DNA from: Micropterix aruncella | Lineage: Eukaryota > Arthropoda > Insecta > Lepidoptera > Micropterigidae | Length of the DNA stretch: 64,000 nucleotides | Assembly: GCA_944548615.1 (NCBI GenBank) | Contig: OX155962.1 | Location: forward strand, 446,670-510,669 | Reading direction: 5' to 3' | Shown here: positions 43,861 to 57,104 of the stretch, piece after piece | How the letters are laid out: every line of letters begins with the position of its first letter | How positions within the stretch are numbered: the first letter of the stretch is position 1 | Program-made: the position numbers and the translations under genes | The notes under the pieces: model-generated | Seen by the model: only the letters and a program-made list of their open reading frames with translations | Told to the model about the DNA's origin: nothing | Database searches by the model: none

Positions 43861-44635
43861 TTACAAGTAAAAAACAGTAAAAAAAGGAATATATATATAT
43901 AGGCAATTATATAGGTCAGCAGCTAATATTATTTTAAAACAAAGTCGTAAATATTCTAAGCAGTATAAGCAAAGTGTACGTACACATCACAGTACCTACA
44001 GTCTTCCTCACAAATTGACTTTAGACCTATTTGAATCTATTTTTTGATTGACGTGATAATGATATTACGACTGGGCTGTCAGTCGCATCAATACGCATTG
44101 CAGCCATCCGCTGAAAGGCATATCGAATTTATATCTCGAGTCATGTCCGCGAAATGTAATTCAGCACAATCGAACATTTAAATAACAAAGCGATTCGCGA
44201 TGGCGAAATACGCGACGCAGAATCACAATCGCTTTTACGGCTGTTCAAAATAGAGATATCGCGCCATTGACTGATGCCGTAAAGGCAAAGCGCCCGCACC
44301 GCACATCCCTACTCTATTTTATGGATGCTAGTCTAGTATAAATATGTAGATTCATGAATATGTGACGTTAAAATAATATTGTTAAGAAATATAAGGTATA
44401 TCGGCGACTTAGTGAACGAAGACTGGCAGTATGGTTAAAAGGTGAAATACGGCGCAGAAGAGCATTCGTAAAATAGAAAGCAAGGGCCTGAACCGATTTA
44501 TTATAGAATGTTATAACTGTCAAATGACATGGAAGCGTGGTCACATATTTATATTTAATCTATTTAAATACTTATTATATACCTACTATTATTTATTATT
44601 AATTCTTACTATTTATTATTATTTAGTAACAACGA
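43861..44635. other. Unannotated stretch
   Basis: No gene seen. 44030-44340 is balanced in composition and may be host DNA. Confidence 0.25.
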
Positions 44636-44985
44636 TCGAAGAAGAAGTACAAAAACGTCGACTACGATGGTTCAGCCATGTTTGCCGAATGAACGATAAT
44701 CGCTTGCCACATAAACTTCTTTGGCGAGACCGTCCGACAGAATGGAGAATTCAGCGATCGGCACCGAAGAAAACCTGGCTAAATAACAGCAAAGACGATC
44801 TTAAAAATCAACTATTATCGGCTAGGGATGCTCGAGATGTGGCAAAAATCGTCAAGAATGGAAGCGAATCGTGAATGGAGTACGAGATCCAGCGGCACCG
44901 ACAGCAGCGTATTGGCTGCGAGGGCTATCCCCTCCCCAATCGCCGGCTACGGAATAAATAATAAATAAATAATATTATTATTTAT
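44636..44985 (+). pseudogene. RTE-like LINE 3' part
   Basis: Reads EEEVQKRRLRWFSHVCRMND, LPHKLLWRDRPTE and KKTWLNNSKDDLK. This is the conserved C-terminal tail of RTE/Proto2-type reverse transcriptases (RRLRWFGHV...RPRKTW). It stops at 44872, and a 3' UTR ends in GGAATAAATAATAAATAAAT. 5'-truncated. Confidence 0.75.
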
Positions 44986-46700
44986 TATTAATTCCTATTT
45001 GTAACAGTGTGTTCTAGCTGACTGACGATTTTTCAGCCCAGAGATAGAACACATATTTTGGACTGTATTGGACTTATGGGATAAATGGACGTTTCATAAC
45101 GATAGAACTAATACCAACAAATCACCAACCTTTACTACGGTCGATCAGTGCACCTGACGGAATGACGAGCTGCTAGGCTCCCACTCGATACCACAAACTT
45201 CGACCGCGAAGATGCCTAACCGCAAGCGCAAATCTCAAAACAGCACACACCAATTTGCACGAAATTTTATCGACTATTTTGGGACAATGATGTGACGATG
45301 GGTAGGATTCAACTCGAACGAACAAAGCGACCGCGCGGTGTTCATGACTCGCTTATGTAGGTATGTGTGTGCGAAACACACGTAATAATTTGTCGGCACT
45401 GCGGGATTTGGAATTAGGAGTTTGGAATAGGATTATACACTATTTCTTATTATTTCTTTATAGTTGTAAAGCTATTATGGTCTAGTGAAAACTTCATTTT
45501 TAACCTAATTTGTCAGAAAATTTCGTTTTGGGAGATATATATTTTATAATTATCTGTGTTATGTTCTGCTTAGAACAGACTCTGCCTATTTAAGAGCAAC
45601 ACAAGCGATGTTTAAGTACTAACGGTGTATTTTTCGTGACTTAATAAATAAATAAATATGAAGTAAGTTACATAATAAGTTTCGGGTATTCTATAATACT
45701 GAGTGTGCATAACGAGGCTTGTCGACGGCGAGGAAAAAGGTTGAGAACCTGAAATAATGGTTAAAAGAATACTTTTCTGAAGCAATAATATGGACTACTG
45801 AATTAATATGCATACATAATAGCAGTTCTTTCGGCGGCTTCAATCGAGGCCCAAATTTCAACAAATTTTGTGCTGAAGCTGAAGCCGAAACCGAACCTTC
45901 GGTGGGATAGTAATCGTAGCGCGCCGTTTTTCCGCTCGACTACTGATTTGTGCATACCAATCGCAAAGCTCTGGCGTTGTTGCCAAGGAATCCCTGCGGA
46001 GCTCGCACGCGTGTCTCGTTCAAATTCTTCTGGGAAAATAATAATAGGCCGATTCTTAATTTTAGTTCCTAAGAACCAGTCTCATGCAGTGGATCACTGT
46101 TACAAGTTTATAGCAAGACATTCCCCTGTCGCTTTACTCGACAACTATTTTAATTTCTTTAAATTTTTTCTTTAGAGGTGAGAAAATGCATACCTTCATT
46201 TTCCGGGAAGCGAGAATGCGGCAATAGGACACTCATAATCCGGGATAACGGCCCGCCCTTCTCTTCACTAACCATAAAGCTAAGTTCGATTTGGCATAGA
46301 TGTTGGAAAAATTGATTTCATTTTGTGACGAAAAAGGTTGGAGTGGGATCGGAACGACCCTCGCCATCGTCGCTGCGGTACAAATTGCCAATTTGTGAAG
46401 ATTTTCTCATGCTTCATAAGGCGACGCGCCGTACGTGGGCCCGCGCGGCCGCCCGCCATACCATCCCCTCTGCTATATGGGCGAAATCATTACGGAAAAG
46501 TAACATCTCTTATATGTAGACGCGCCCTAACATAAAAGGGGAATGCTATTTGTGTCCAAACTTGTCTCAACGCTATTGATATATAAGGTACGTACTTACG
46601 TATGAAGTCGACGTTATGTAAATGAAATTCAGATCAACAATATATCTATATAAATAAAAATGAAATGCTGTTCGTTGGTAAGCACATGTTAGGTTAAACG
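44986..46700. other. Unannotated stretch, mixed
   Basis: A LINE-like tail (TTAATAAATAAATAAATATG) lies at 45642-45661. 45840-46180 has a frame with a weak look of a LINE RT end (TTDLCIPIAKLW), not strong enough to call. 46190-46510 is GC-balanced and looks like host DNA. Confidence 0.3.
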
Positions 46701-46712
46701 GCTGAACCACTG

Positions 46713-47320
46713 TATTCCTTGGTATTACTTTAGATAAAAAGCTACAATGGGGCCCACACATTAAGAAATTGGCCGACAGGCTAAGTTCTGCGGCATATTC
46801 TGTAAAAAAAATCGTAATTTAACAGATAGACACCGCGAGACTGGTTTACTTCATCTATTTTCACAGCTTGATGTCGTATGGCATCTAGCTGTGGGGTCAT
46901 GCTGCTGACGCTGATAAAATATTTATACTACAGAAACGAGCCATCCGCGCTATTTATAAATTAGGTGCTAGACAGTCGTTACGCGGAAAATTTAAAGAAA
47001 TCAATATTTTGACACTTGCATCTCATTACATCTATGAAAACTTAATGTATGTGCATAAAAATAAAGAACTGTTATTAAAAAACTCTGATAGGCATGGTGT
47101 CAATACTAGAAATAAAAATATACTTTCTGACCATAAAAGTCGACTGTCCAAAACCACAAAATCATTCAAAGGGCAATGTATACGCTTCTACAATAAAGTC
47201 CTAGAAAACATGCAAAATTTATCTGTGATACAATTTAAGTCATTTATTAAGAAGAAGCTGTACTCAAAGGGCTACTATAAAATAAATAATTATCTAGACG
47301 ACAAAGACCCTTGGAAATAA
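46713..47320 (+). pseudogene. Jockey/CR1-type RT C-terminal relic
   Basis: Starts with FLGITLDKKLQWGPHIKKL, passes SYGIXLWGHAADADKIF in a damaged frame and continues as ASHYIYENLMYVHKN, NTRNKN, RLSKTTKSF, ending KGYYKINNYLDD and a stop at 47318. Stops and a frameshift lie before 47000. The same family as the relic at 1177-1830. Confidence 0.8.
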
Positions 47321-47779
47321 AATGGTTACCTCGATGATTTATATTACGTTATATGTCACAATGATTTGTTATAATGTCACAATAATTTAATTTTAAGCTA
47401 TTGCATAGCTTTTATCGCGGGCCTAGGCCAGCGCCGCGACCGAATGAAGAACATTCTTAACGAAAATTAATGATTTTAAACTGATAAGTACGTCTAAATG
47501 AGTACTGCTTACGATTCGAAAAAAATATATGTTAAACAAGAACATTTTCCTAATATTCTTAGCTTTGAATATTTTAGATTTTGTTTATATTACATAGTGT
47601 AATTAATTTGTGAAATTAGGTCTGACCGAACACAAAAACGACTATTACGCAATTACTATCTGGCGTATTATGATGAAACCTGCACCATTTTAAAGATAAT
47701 TTAATTATCTATATTTTTATCTACGATTTTTTCGAATAATCAGTTTTTTTTGCTTTATCGAATAAAAAATTCGTGCGCG
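47321..47779. other. LINE 3' flank and unannotated AT-rich DNA
   Basis: Probably begins with the 3' UTR of the preceding relic (GCTATTGCATAGCTTTTATC at 47398; part of it recurs at 47946). No gene. Confidence 0.3.
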
Positions 47780-47873
47780 GCGCTCTATCGGAAGACGTTT
47801 AAATTATTCCGAATCATTTCTTACCGCAGCCGCAAATGATTCGGAATAATTTCAACGTTTTCCGATAGAGCGC
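47780..47873. repeat. Hairpin with 40-bp arms
   Basis: GCGCTCTATCGGAAGACG... (47780-47819) pairs with 47834-47873 with two mismatches around a 14-bp loop. Confidence 0.92.
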
Positions 47874-48763
47874 AGTTATCTGATATCAGAAAAAATAAAA
47901 TAAATAAAAAAAATACGTGTGGCACTCGGGGACTGCCGCGGTAAAGCTATTGCATAGCATTTTTAACAACATATGCAATTATAATTATTTATTTATTTTA
48001 TCCAAAAGTCCTAACGGAGAGAAAAAATGGAAAATTTGTGCTTTTTTCTACTCACGATTCGAACGATAGATATGCGTAATTCTTTTTTGAATAAGAACGA
48101 CATATTTAGTTGATTCGTTTTTTATTTTGTTCGTTATCCTCTCGGGATATAAATATTTTAATCGAATGAATGCATTTAATCGAAGGAAAAAACACAAAGA
48201 TCTTGAGAAAAGTCCGGAAAAAAGTATTCCAGCCTAAATTATAATAAAAAGACAAAATGTGTTAATTTTGTGTTGTTTCGAGATCTGTCCAATAATGTAG
48301 TCTTTTTACTTCTATTCCTGTTTATTTATTTAGCTACGTATGCAAGTGCCGTTTGAAAGCTGACAGCTGGTTTTTAAATTGGGAATCAAGCCAATCGATT
48401 ACATAGTGACAAAAAATTGATTCAGTTGTTTGAAATTTCAATGAAATTCCAACTTGCAACCTTTCGAAGAACTGTACGCGATGACCAAAGTTTTGCAGCA
48501 ACGGAAATCAATCGTTTGGGATGAATGTGCGATGACGCATTTAATAACGATATTTAGAGGCATTAGACCGAACAATGCAAGATCTAAGAGAAAAACAAAA
48601 CCGGTTTAGTGGTGCGATGATTTTGTTGGCACATGATTTTCGCTAAACATTTCCATTGATTCCGCTGTCAATGCATGTCTGAAGTCGTCAGTTTTATGGA
48701 AACACGTCAAGACACTCAAATTAAGTATGAACATGCGTGTTGAGTTGCAGAATGACCAACGAG
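47874..48763. other. Unannotated AT-rich stretch
   Basis: No gene or repeat identified. Confidence 0.25.
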
Positions 48764-48978
48764 AGTTGTCAACTACAGCGGGCGAGCCCGTCACCTCAGG
48801 AAGTATTAACGATCTCCCTGGATGACACGCAGAAGACTTGGACAGAACAGTCCACCGTCAAGCTCCGCCACAAACCCGTAATAGGCCAACGCCTTAACCG
48901 CGAGATAGCCAGGAGTGTTACCCAGCGGGCTAACACTCACGCCCTTACTTCCAATTACGACCAGATTACTCCAGTCAA
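48764..48978 (-). repeat. Family G 3' fragment
   Basis: TTGTCAACTACAGCGGGCG to TTCCAATTACGACCAGATTA; the remaining 430 bp of the family are missing. Confidence 0.65.
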
Positions 48979-50740
48979 TTTTCTTTATGTGGCCATGTTT
49001 TTCATTCCTACCATTTGAGAGACTCGCGAAAATAACTTCAGTATAAATTGACCGCTCCAACCTGACAACCAGAGAATTCTCTAATTACGCGTAGGAATGG
49101 CAGTGCGTCGGGAACGATGTGTTCAAGGGAGATTATAAATCAGGAAGGAAATCTCCGCCTCTTTCCGTTCAGCTACCCGTTTGAGTGCTGTCTTTGATGC
49201 GCGGGCGACAGAGTGGTTAAATTGATAAATCGCTCGCGAGTGTTACGAACCATCGCCTTTTCGGAATATTCGAGGGAATATATAATATTTTCGGAATATA
49301 TGACTCACCCGATACTCCCCGAGGGGTTTCCAAATGGTTGGACAAATTTTCTGAGGGGAGTATTTAATAAATCAGACTTTTTCTTGAGGGCAATGATGAG
49401 CAAAGTATAGTTACTCTGTGAAAAGCTCTATGTTGCTGAAAGACGGCGCGATAAGTGTGAGAAGTCAAGGCAGGCGAGACGACGGGCCCCCACCGCGCGG
49501 CCCAGCAAGCGACTGGTCGGCACCTCGAAAGCAACGACGACGTCATCGCAAGCTGTCGAATAATATGTTAAAATAAAAACACATTTCAAAAAACAAGCTT
49601 TTATTAAAATGCTCTGTCCCGATCCAACCCTGGGTGCAGCAGCCATGTCATAATGGTATTTAGAACGGGCTGTCATAATTGAATGCTATACAGAATTTCA
49701 TGTAATAACGCAGATGTTCAAACTAATTAACCTAAAAATTATGTAAACGTGTACTTTATTTAAATTAAATTATTTCACAAGAGATTAAATAAAGTTTATA
49801 TTACTATTGGATATATAATTTATATTATTTATATACTTCACATTCGGCGCTATTAAATGAGTCTTTCAATCGTGTCTTTCGAAGTCAGCAATTGTATTGT
49901 TTTAAGTCTTTTATTTCCATGACCTGCGGGTGACGTAATTTGTTTCTATGTTCTATTGTTCTGTTGTTCATGAAAATAAATTTCATGTTCCGAGTAAAAT
50001 GCTAGTGGCGCGATTCGCCACAATGCAAACTAAATAATTGGTCTACTGAGACTTGACGAACCGGGCAAGAGATCCGTCTCATATTCTCCCCACTTATCAA
50101 CATTGGCCGAGCGCCAATTATAAAATCTTCTTTCTTTCAATAGCATAGACCGGTGGTTCTCAACCTCATTTCAATCATCACCCCCATCATTAATTCAATT
50201 CAATTCAATTTAGTTCTGATCCAGTAGGTAGGCTTTCTCACACTTGGATGCGTCATTGCGTCTAAAATTATAAGTAATGTAATTATTTACGGAATATTAT
50301 ATTAACTATCGCGATAGTTGTGACAATATAAATTAATTTTAGTAATTTATAATCGCGTTGAAAACCATCATTGAATAGAAAATAATCTAATAATAAAAAT
50401 TGCTGATCAAATAAAGAGCACAATGTCGTAGCCATAATTATCAAGGCAATAATATGATGAGTCATAAAAATAGATAATCGTATACCTACCTATTCAAAAT
50501 ATAAAAAGTTTAATTATTTGTCAAATCTAACAATATAGTCATCGTCGATAAAAATAAAATTTACGCTCTTTGGAAAAGTTAATTATCAGGATTTTTTATT
50601 ATTTTACATTGGGATGCTCTTGGAATATGATTTCAGCATTATCCAAAACTGGATTCTTTAAGATTTTTTAAATTGGTTCTCTCGAAGACTGCTGATATGC
50701 GTTGGGACCTTATTATAATAATAACACAGGCGTGGGATGG
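48979..50740. other. Unannotated stretch
   Basis: 49040-49580 is balanced and host-like. 49580-50740 is AT-rich, with a LINE-like minus-strand tail (ATTCAATTCAATTCAATTTA at 50193-50212). No gene supported. Confidence 0.3.
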
Positions 50741-50752
50741 GGATAATAATTA

Positions 50753-50801
50753 CGTCGGGGGATGGGGAGGGGGGGGGGGGATAGGGAGGGGGGGGGGTTA
50801 A
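50753..50801. repeat. G-rich low-complexity tract
   Basis: Several G runs (up to 13) separated by AT or ATAG, a candidate G-quadruplex. Confidence 0.9.
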
Positions 50802-52129
50802 GTTTATGGCATTTCTGCTATAGAAAATTACAGCTGATAATTATATATACGGAAAATTCATAGTTGTACATAAGCGTATCTAGTTACATATTTTCCATTC
50901 TCGAAACTGTGATTGTTTAAAATAGAGAATTATTAAAAATTAGTACGTAATTAAGATTTTTATAATATAATGTTTCTGTATCTTTTAACTGAGTTGCTCA
51001 TTTAAATAATGCGGGCTTGTAGTATTTTGCATTAATTATAGCATGGGTTTCAATAATCAGATATCAGGGCTTTTGCCAAGCTTTTTCAGTTCATCCAGGT
51101 AAAATAATCGTACGAGTTCCAGATGGGCTATTGAGCGCAATAGGTTGCGATATCATTTTGTAACTTTTCAGATATCCATGTATTCGCAAAAACCTTCGGC
51201 GAGGGTTCCATAACATAGAACAAAAGTTAATAATTAACAACATAATCGACCGTTTACTTCGTGTAACTTAAAGGAACCATCTTCTAGACATAAAAACGAC
51301 GCAAAATTAATATATAACATGTCATACTATATAGCTTCAATATTATACAGAGGTGACGGTTCCTAAACTAATCGTCTCGGGTTATACGACACACACGCAT
51401 CAATATTTTTAATATATTAACATAAAACCAAAACACTTTTTTTAATAACTTAAATAAATGTTTCACTAAATATTCAGTAACAAGTAATATTTTAAGGTGG
51501 TGGGGTAAGAGGTGGTATTCCTTTCACTGGTTCTCCATAATTACGCCATTGTAAGTACACAGTACGTATAATGTACATACGGATGTCTAATAGGACAAAC
51601 GTTGTGTATTTGAAATACGTAATACTTATTTCGGATACCCTTGCACGGAGATGTTTCCTATACTTGGCACGGTTACTATTTAATAAAATTAAATTTGTAA
51701 CCGGCATTAATGCACAAGGCTAAACAAAAAACAAAACAAGATCAACACACTGGTTGGTCACGCTGGGAAGAAAAGAGACAGAGAAAATTATTATTAGTAA
51801 AATTATTAATCCGACATTCATTGATTACTGGCATGCGTACTGACTATTATTATTATTATTATTATTTGTACTTTCAAGTATAATTTAATATGTTATATTT
51901 TATTGAAATTATATTTTGTTTGAATTTTTGAATGATTATATTTATTTCCAAACATATTTCTATAAAATTCAACAGTTTTAAAATAACTTGTTATTAGAAT
52001 TACTTATTTGATTGATTCTAGGACTTTGTAATTATATTATCGTAGTGTTTATAACTTTTAATTGGTTTAATGACATTTCTCAATTTATGTTTCCACTTAA
52101 ACATGTCTCATAATGCGTAAGTGGAAACA
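50802..52129. other. Unannotated AT-rich stretch
   Basis: No gene. A (TTA)n microsatellite is at 51845-51868. Confidence 0.3.
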
Positions 52130-52218
52130 ATTGTCTTTGTATTTGCAATTTAATAACTTTGTATCTAAGTATTGAAATAGCTGTATGTTTCCTCAATAAA
52201 AAATAAATAAAATAAAAA
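52130..52218 (+). mobile_element. LINE 3' end
   Basis: Ends ATAGCTGTATGTTTCCTCAA plus AAATA repeats, the same 3' end as the insertion at 1362-1447. Confidence 0.55.
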
Positions 52219-52269
52219 TATTTAGTTTATCTTAGTGCGGACGTCTCGTGCGATCCAGGTAGGTTAGGT

Positions 52270-52334
52270 TTAGTTATTTTGTATTTATAACTTTCTTTTG
52301 GGACAATAAATGATTCGATTCGATTTGATTTGAC
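52270..52334 (+). mobile_element. LINE 3' end with (ATTTG)n tail
   Basis: TTTTGGGACAATAAATGATT followed by CGATT and TGATT units. The tail type is the same as in the minus-strand copy at 576. Confidence 0.55.
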
Positions 52335-52582
52335 TGAAAACACAATATTTAAGAATATTCAGAAAAACAAAGCAAAAGTACGTCTAACATTTACTAAAAT
52401 AAATATTTTAGTGGTTATATTAGTACAAACCAGTGGTGATAGTTATTATATTTATCTCACTATAATTCACAGTGGTTATAATACAAATAGTAATACGTAT
52501 GGTTATGCATATGGACGAGTAATATATTTGATATTTTATATAATATTTTATTTTTTAGTAAGCATAACGGCCAAAACACTGT

Positions 52583-53572
52583 ATACTGTTCAATGTTTTC
52601 TCCTCTCTGTGTCACGTGTCTTTACGCGCAACTGATATGACCCAACTTATTTGTATCTGAGGGCATATCTAGGCCTTATATATTGATAGCGTTGGCGTAT
52701 CTCGTACCACCTTTTTAGTTTTTAGTAAGCATATCGGCCAAAACGCCCCCTTCCCCTTAACAATTATTAACAGTCGATCGCCCCTCAAGCAACTTCGTCC
52801 ATACCCTGGAGGGATATTGGCCACGTTGGGGAATCACTGGTTTGGATAGATGAATAAATAAGAAATCTCCACCGCCGCCGGTGCGGACTTCCTCGTTAGA
52901 CTTCATTTTGGCGGAATTTTTGCAAAATAAAAGTGGAAAATCCGCGAGCGAACGTAAATTATTAACAGCGAGTGGAACATTCAAATCTTTAACAAGCGGA
53001 AAGGCAGTCTGCGGGCGTAAATCACTTCCAGTCTGTTGAGCCAAAAAGGGACGTCGCTCGGCTACCGCTGGAACCGTAATGGATGTACGAATTATACTTA
53101 TAACAACTATTTGCCTTTGCCTTTCAGCGCCGCTACATTGTGGTCGTAATTTTTGACGGAGATATTTTACGACTTTACGGCCACGGCGAGCGCTGCACGA
53201 GCAATTTTGCCGCAGTTGGGAAAAATAACATCCCTAGCTGGCGACACGCGGGGCCACCAAGACTCAACTTACCGAAAGTTTTTATAATAAAAGATGACAT
53301 CGAATGGGATATAGTTTCATTCCGTACACTAGTAGTTCATCTTGAAGTGTAATAAAAGAACGAAGCGAAATAGAAGAAGTAGAAGCCACAGATAAATCAT
53401 ACATCAAGTGAGTAAGAATATGAATACCACAAGAAAAACGGGTAGGTGGTATTATATACACCAACGCGATCAATATATAAGGCCTAGATATGCCCTCAGG
53501 TAAAAATAAGTTGGGTCATATCAGTTGCGAGTAAAAACACGTGACATAGAGAGAGCAAAACATTGAACAGTA
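52583..53572. repeat. Long inverted repeat, 113-bp arms
   Basis: The left arm 52583-52695 and right arm 53461-53572 are inverted copies, about 90% alike, sharing GAGGGCATATCTAGGCCTTA. The 765 bp between them are balanced in composition (52850-53340) and non-repetitive. A third, short copy of the TCTAGGCCCTTATATATCGA part lies at 53703. Confidence 0.82.
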
Positions 53573-53855
53573 TGCGTGAGAATAGCACAGCAATATTCAT
53601 CGCGGGATCGCTCGCACCGGGATGTACTGGCGGATTTACTACTGTCGGCGATCGGTAGTAGGTAGGTAGTATTGAAGTGGTAATTTTTCCGCGTGATAGG
53701 ACTATCTAGGCCCTTATATATCGATGGCTACCGCAGTGAGTTCCGTGAAAGACGTATGTGCAGCTTAATGAAATGTATGGTATAGGTGTATACACTGAGA
53801 AAAATATTGGATTGATTCTTACATTACCATATTGTTATTACGGATTTATACAGAA
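53573..53855. other. Unannotated spacer
   Basis: No gene seen. Confidence 0.25.
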
Positions 53856-54520
53856 CTAGCTGACCCGTGCCCACTTCGTTGGGCGGTAAAACTTTTTACT
53901 TGTAATGAAATTATTAGTGTGGTATGGTTAGTACTGAGTGCTATGATTTATTTCCTGACTGCCAAAAGAAGGGCTACTGCATATGTATGTATGTATTTGC
54001 ATGCCAATTTGACTATATTACCGTTATTTGTGAGTGTCTTCTTGTGAGTGTCTTATTTGTGAGTGGCAGTAAAAGGAAAGATAAATTTACTTATTTTGAT
54101 ATAAATTCATAATTGTTGATAATATGACCAATAAACATGACCTAACGATTTAAATTATTTTTTTAATATAAAATACTACTGTTTGTTACTTAAATATAAA
54201 AGTTAGACATATGCTTTCGCTGACTTTTTTGTAGGCATTATCAAGCTCTACAACTTTTCTCTAGAACTTAATCATATATCTCTCATCGTTAAGGCAGCGT
54301 TCGTTAGAAACGTTTTCGTTCGACCGTTTTTTCCGACTTACTTTGGAAATACGACTACCACGAAAAAGTCTTTTTATTTTTCGGATTAATATATAGCTTA
54401 TGACACTCACAAATAACGTGGCTTTCTATTGGTAAAAGAATTTTCAAAATCGGTTCAGTAGATCCAGAGATTACTTCCTATAACGTCACAAACTTTACCT
54501 CTTTTTAATATTAGTATAGA
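53856..54520 (-). mobile_element. Non-autonomous Helitron
   Basis: Ends TCTATACTAATATTAAAAAG (54520) and GGGCACGGGTCAGCTAG (53856) on the minus strand. 665 bp, the same family and orientation as the copies at 16811 and 43170, carrying a small internal deletion near 54066. Confidence 0.88.
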
Positions 54521-56629
54521 TAACGATTTTTCAATCGTAACTTTGTTGAATGACTAGGAATTTTGTTGAAACTCAATTACTCGATTATACGAGTATGATT
54601 CAACATTTTCCTTACTGTTAATACGGAAACAACAGTATACTGTAGTTTCAACGTGATTCATGGGTCCGACTATAATACTGTAATACTACATGATGTCATT
54701 TTAGAAGCGAGATCCCAAGGTCGCCACGTAATGACATAACATTACGACACGTTAACTACCATCATGCCAAAACTGTTACGCGTCATGTCAATTCATACGT
54801 ATAGACCACAGTGCGAGTTATATACGTAATCCTTGTTGAAACATGCGTATTTCCGTGTATTACATCGTTTTATTTTCTCTTAGTAGATAAGTAGTGAAAT
54901 GAATGAAACCAAGTAACATATACCTACATATAAAGTCGATTTATTGAAGAAATCTCGTTTTAGCCGCTTCCCGCTGTTTTTGACGCATAATGGTACGTCT
55001 GAGAGGCCGAGATATTCTGAATTTTTCAATGAAATTTATATTAAATCCACTATAACTATTGATATGCACGAATAATTAATTATATTTATATTAGATGAAT
55101 TTAGAGAGCTGCGAATTCTAACTAACGCAACCACTTTCGTCTTAATCTACTCTAAACTCGTACTGACAATTAATAAGCAAACTAAAGCCCTGTAAGCTTG
55201 CTGGAGTCAGAGGCCCTAAGTAATGGCTACTTTGTTGTGCTCAATGATAAATAAATAAATCACGCATGACACGATTTACAGAGCTGCAGTCATCACTGAG
55301 GCGACATGTTTTAGTTGCATGCGGTTTTAGGAAGTGACCCTCTACTTACCGAACTCAAAAACGTTTCACGTCAATAATGTGGGAATGTTTTGGGTAAAAT
55401 TAGTATTAATGCAGGATTTGAAAAGCATGTCACAGATACTAAGGCGAATGCTACACGCTCGATATTTGCGAATGCTATCGTGATATTCAGGATCGCAAGT
55501 CGATACTACAGGTTCGGTACGAATCGCGTCAGTACGGCGATAAATGTCATTCCCTGTACACGTGGCCGTGAACCAGCGATGTCAGTTTAAAGAAAGCTTG
55601 TATTGATATCATATTAGCGTTATTACTAAAAAATCGAGTGAAAAGAAAAAAAATAGGATAGAAATAAATATAGCATTTGAATTTGTTAAATCAGATTCAA
55701 GTATAACAAGAAATGGATGACTAAACAATTATTTTCGCATGTCTGATGCTTGCTTTGAAGATGTGATTCAATAGATTACGCCATACTTGACTAAACAAGA
55801 AACATTCGCGAGAAAGCCAATTTCTGTGAAAGAAATATTGTTGTATTTTTGTATATTTATATTATAAAATGATCGTATACAAAAAATAGATTTCGGCAAA
55901 AACAAAGTTATAAATAATATCATTATTTACAACTTCTTTTTGCGGAGCAGATAAGATTACATTTGTATGGATTTTATCACCCCACTAGATAGTATATATT
56001 TGATTAGGGTTATTTAGTAAGGGCGGGACGATATTGACTGATGATTCAGTCACTGATGCCAAGTCACCATGGCAAGTCAGCACGGCAAGTTATACGATTG
56101 AGCAGCACGTCAAAACTTTATTATCTATAATAAGTGTTCGTTATTGCATGACCATCTCTCGCGGAGGTGACGTGAATCGGCCACCGAGACCTTGTGATCA
56201 GTAAAAATATGTAAGTTGGTAGGAATGTATTTGACTCTCGTGTACATTTTGGCGCAATCTATCAACCAGTTTGTTTATACCCATTAGCTAGGTCAGACGA
56301 CCTCATGTGTAATCTGCGAATCGCTTCGAAACGGTAATTGCAAACAGGTTGCTAAAGACGTGCTTGAACAAGGCAATTTCTGGCACAACATTCGAGCTGA
56401 AACGCATCATAAAGGGGTAACAAACAAGGGTTTACGAGTTTAACATGCAAAACAGCTACAAGCATCGGAAAAGCGCTCGATAGCGAGTCGAAACCGAAAA
56501 AAACACGTTAAAAAATGTAGGGCGACAGTAAGAAAGTATTCGCTAGAAAAGGGCAGATTTGTGGAAGGACAATTATTGGATATTGCATTACGATAATGCG
56601 TCTTCCAACTTAACGACACTTGCACATCC
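54521..56629. other. Unannotated stretch
   Basis: A LINE-like 3' end (CTCAATGATAAATAAATAAA at 55240-55259) is the only recognisable part. No coding gene supported. Confidence 0.3.
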
Positions 56630-56830
56630 ACAGGCGTACTATGGACGAGCCCGCCACCCCTGGGAGTTTTGAAGACTTCGAGCCATTCTATCTCCCATGG
56701 AGTGAACGTAAAAACTTTGAGGACAATTCAATCCACAGTCAAGCTACATCAACAACCGGCTGGAGTCCAATGCCTTACCGCGAGGCACTCGGAAATGAAC
56801 GCAGCACTCCGACCACGTGGTCGGTAGCAA
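56630..56830 (-). repeat. Family G 3' fragment, diverged
   Basis: GGACGAGCCCGCCACCCCTG to CCTTACCGCGAGGCACTCGG; the rest is missing. Confidence 0.55.
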
Positions 56831-56875
56831 GGATATAAACCCAATATGTAAGTTGGCAGCAATCTGTACTTGTGT

Positions 56876-57050
56876 TAATATTTATTTATTTTTATTTTAT
56901 TTATTTATTTTCAACAACATGATTTACAGACGAATGGCTATGATATTCGGTATACAGTACAATAAAACGTGCAGAAAAAACAAGTTGAACCCATAGCCGT
57001 TGGCTCATCGCATACCTAACTGAGCAAGAACGCCCGTATCTAGGGATGCT
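56876..57050 (-). mobile_element. LINE 3' end with (AAATA)n tail
   Basis: On the minus strand the sequence ends in CATGTTGTTGAAAATAAATA with further AAATA units. No coding part recognised. Confidence 0.45.
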
Positions 57051-57104
57051 GATATTTAACTTAGCATATTGCGAGCTGACAGGTATGACGTTCGGTTATA
57101 TAAT

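Noticed and set aside
45870..46175. 101-codon frame with a weak look of an RT C-terminus
   Set aside because: Only a few residues (TTDLCIPIAKLW) are suggestive, and no tail or supporting frame was found.
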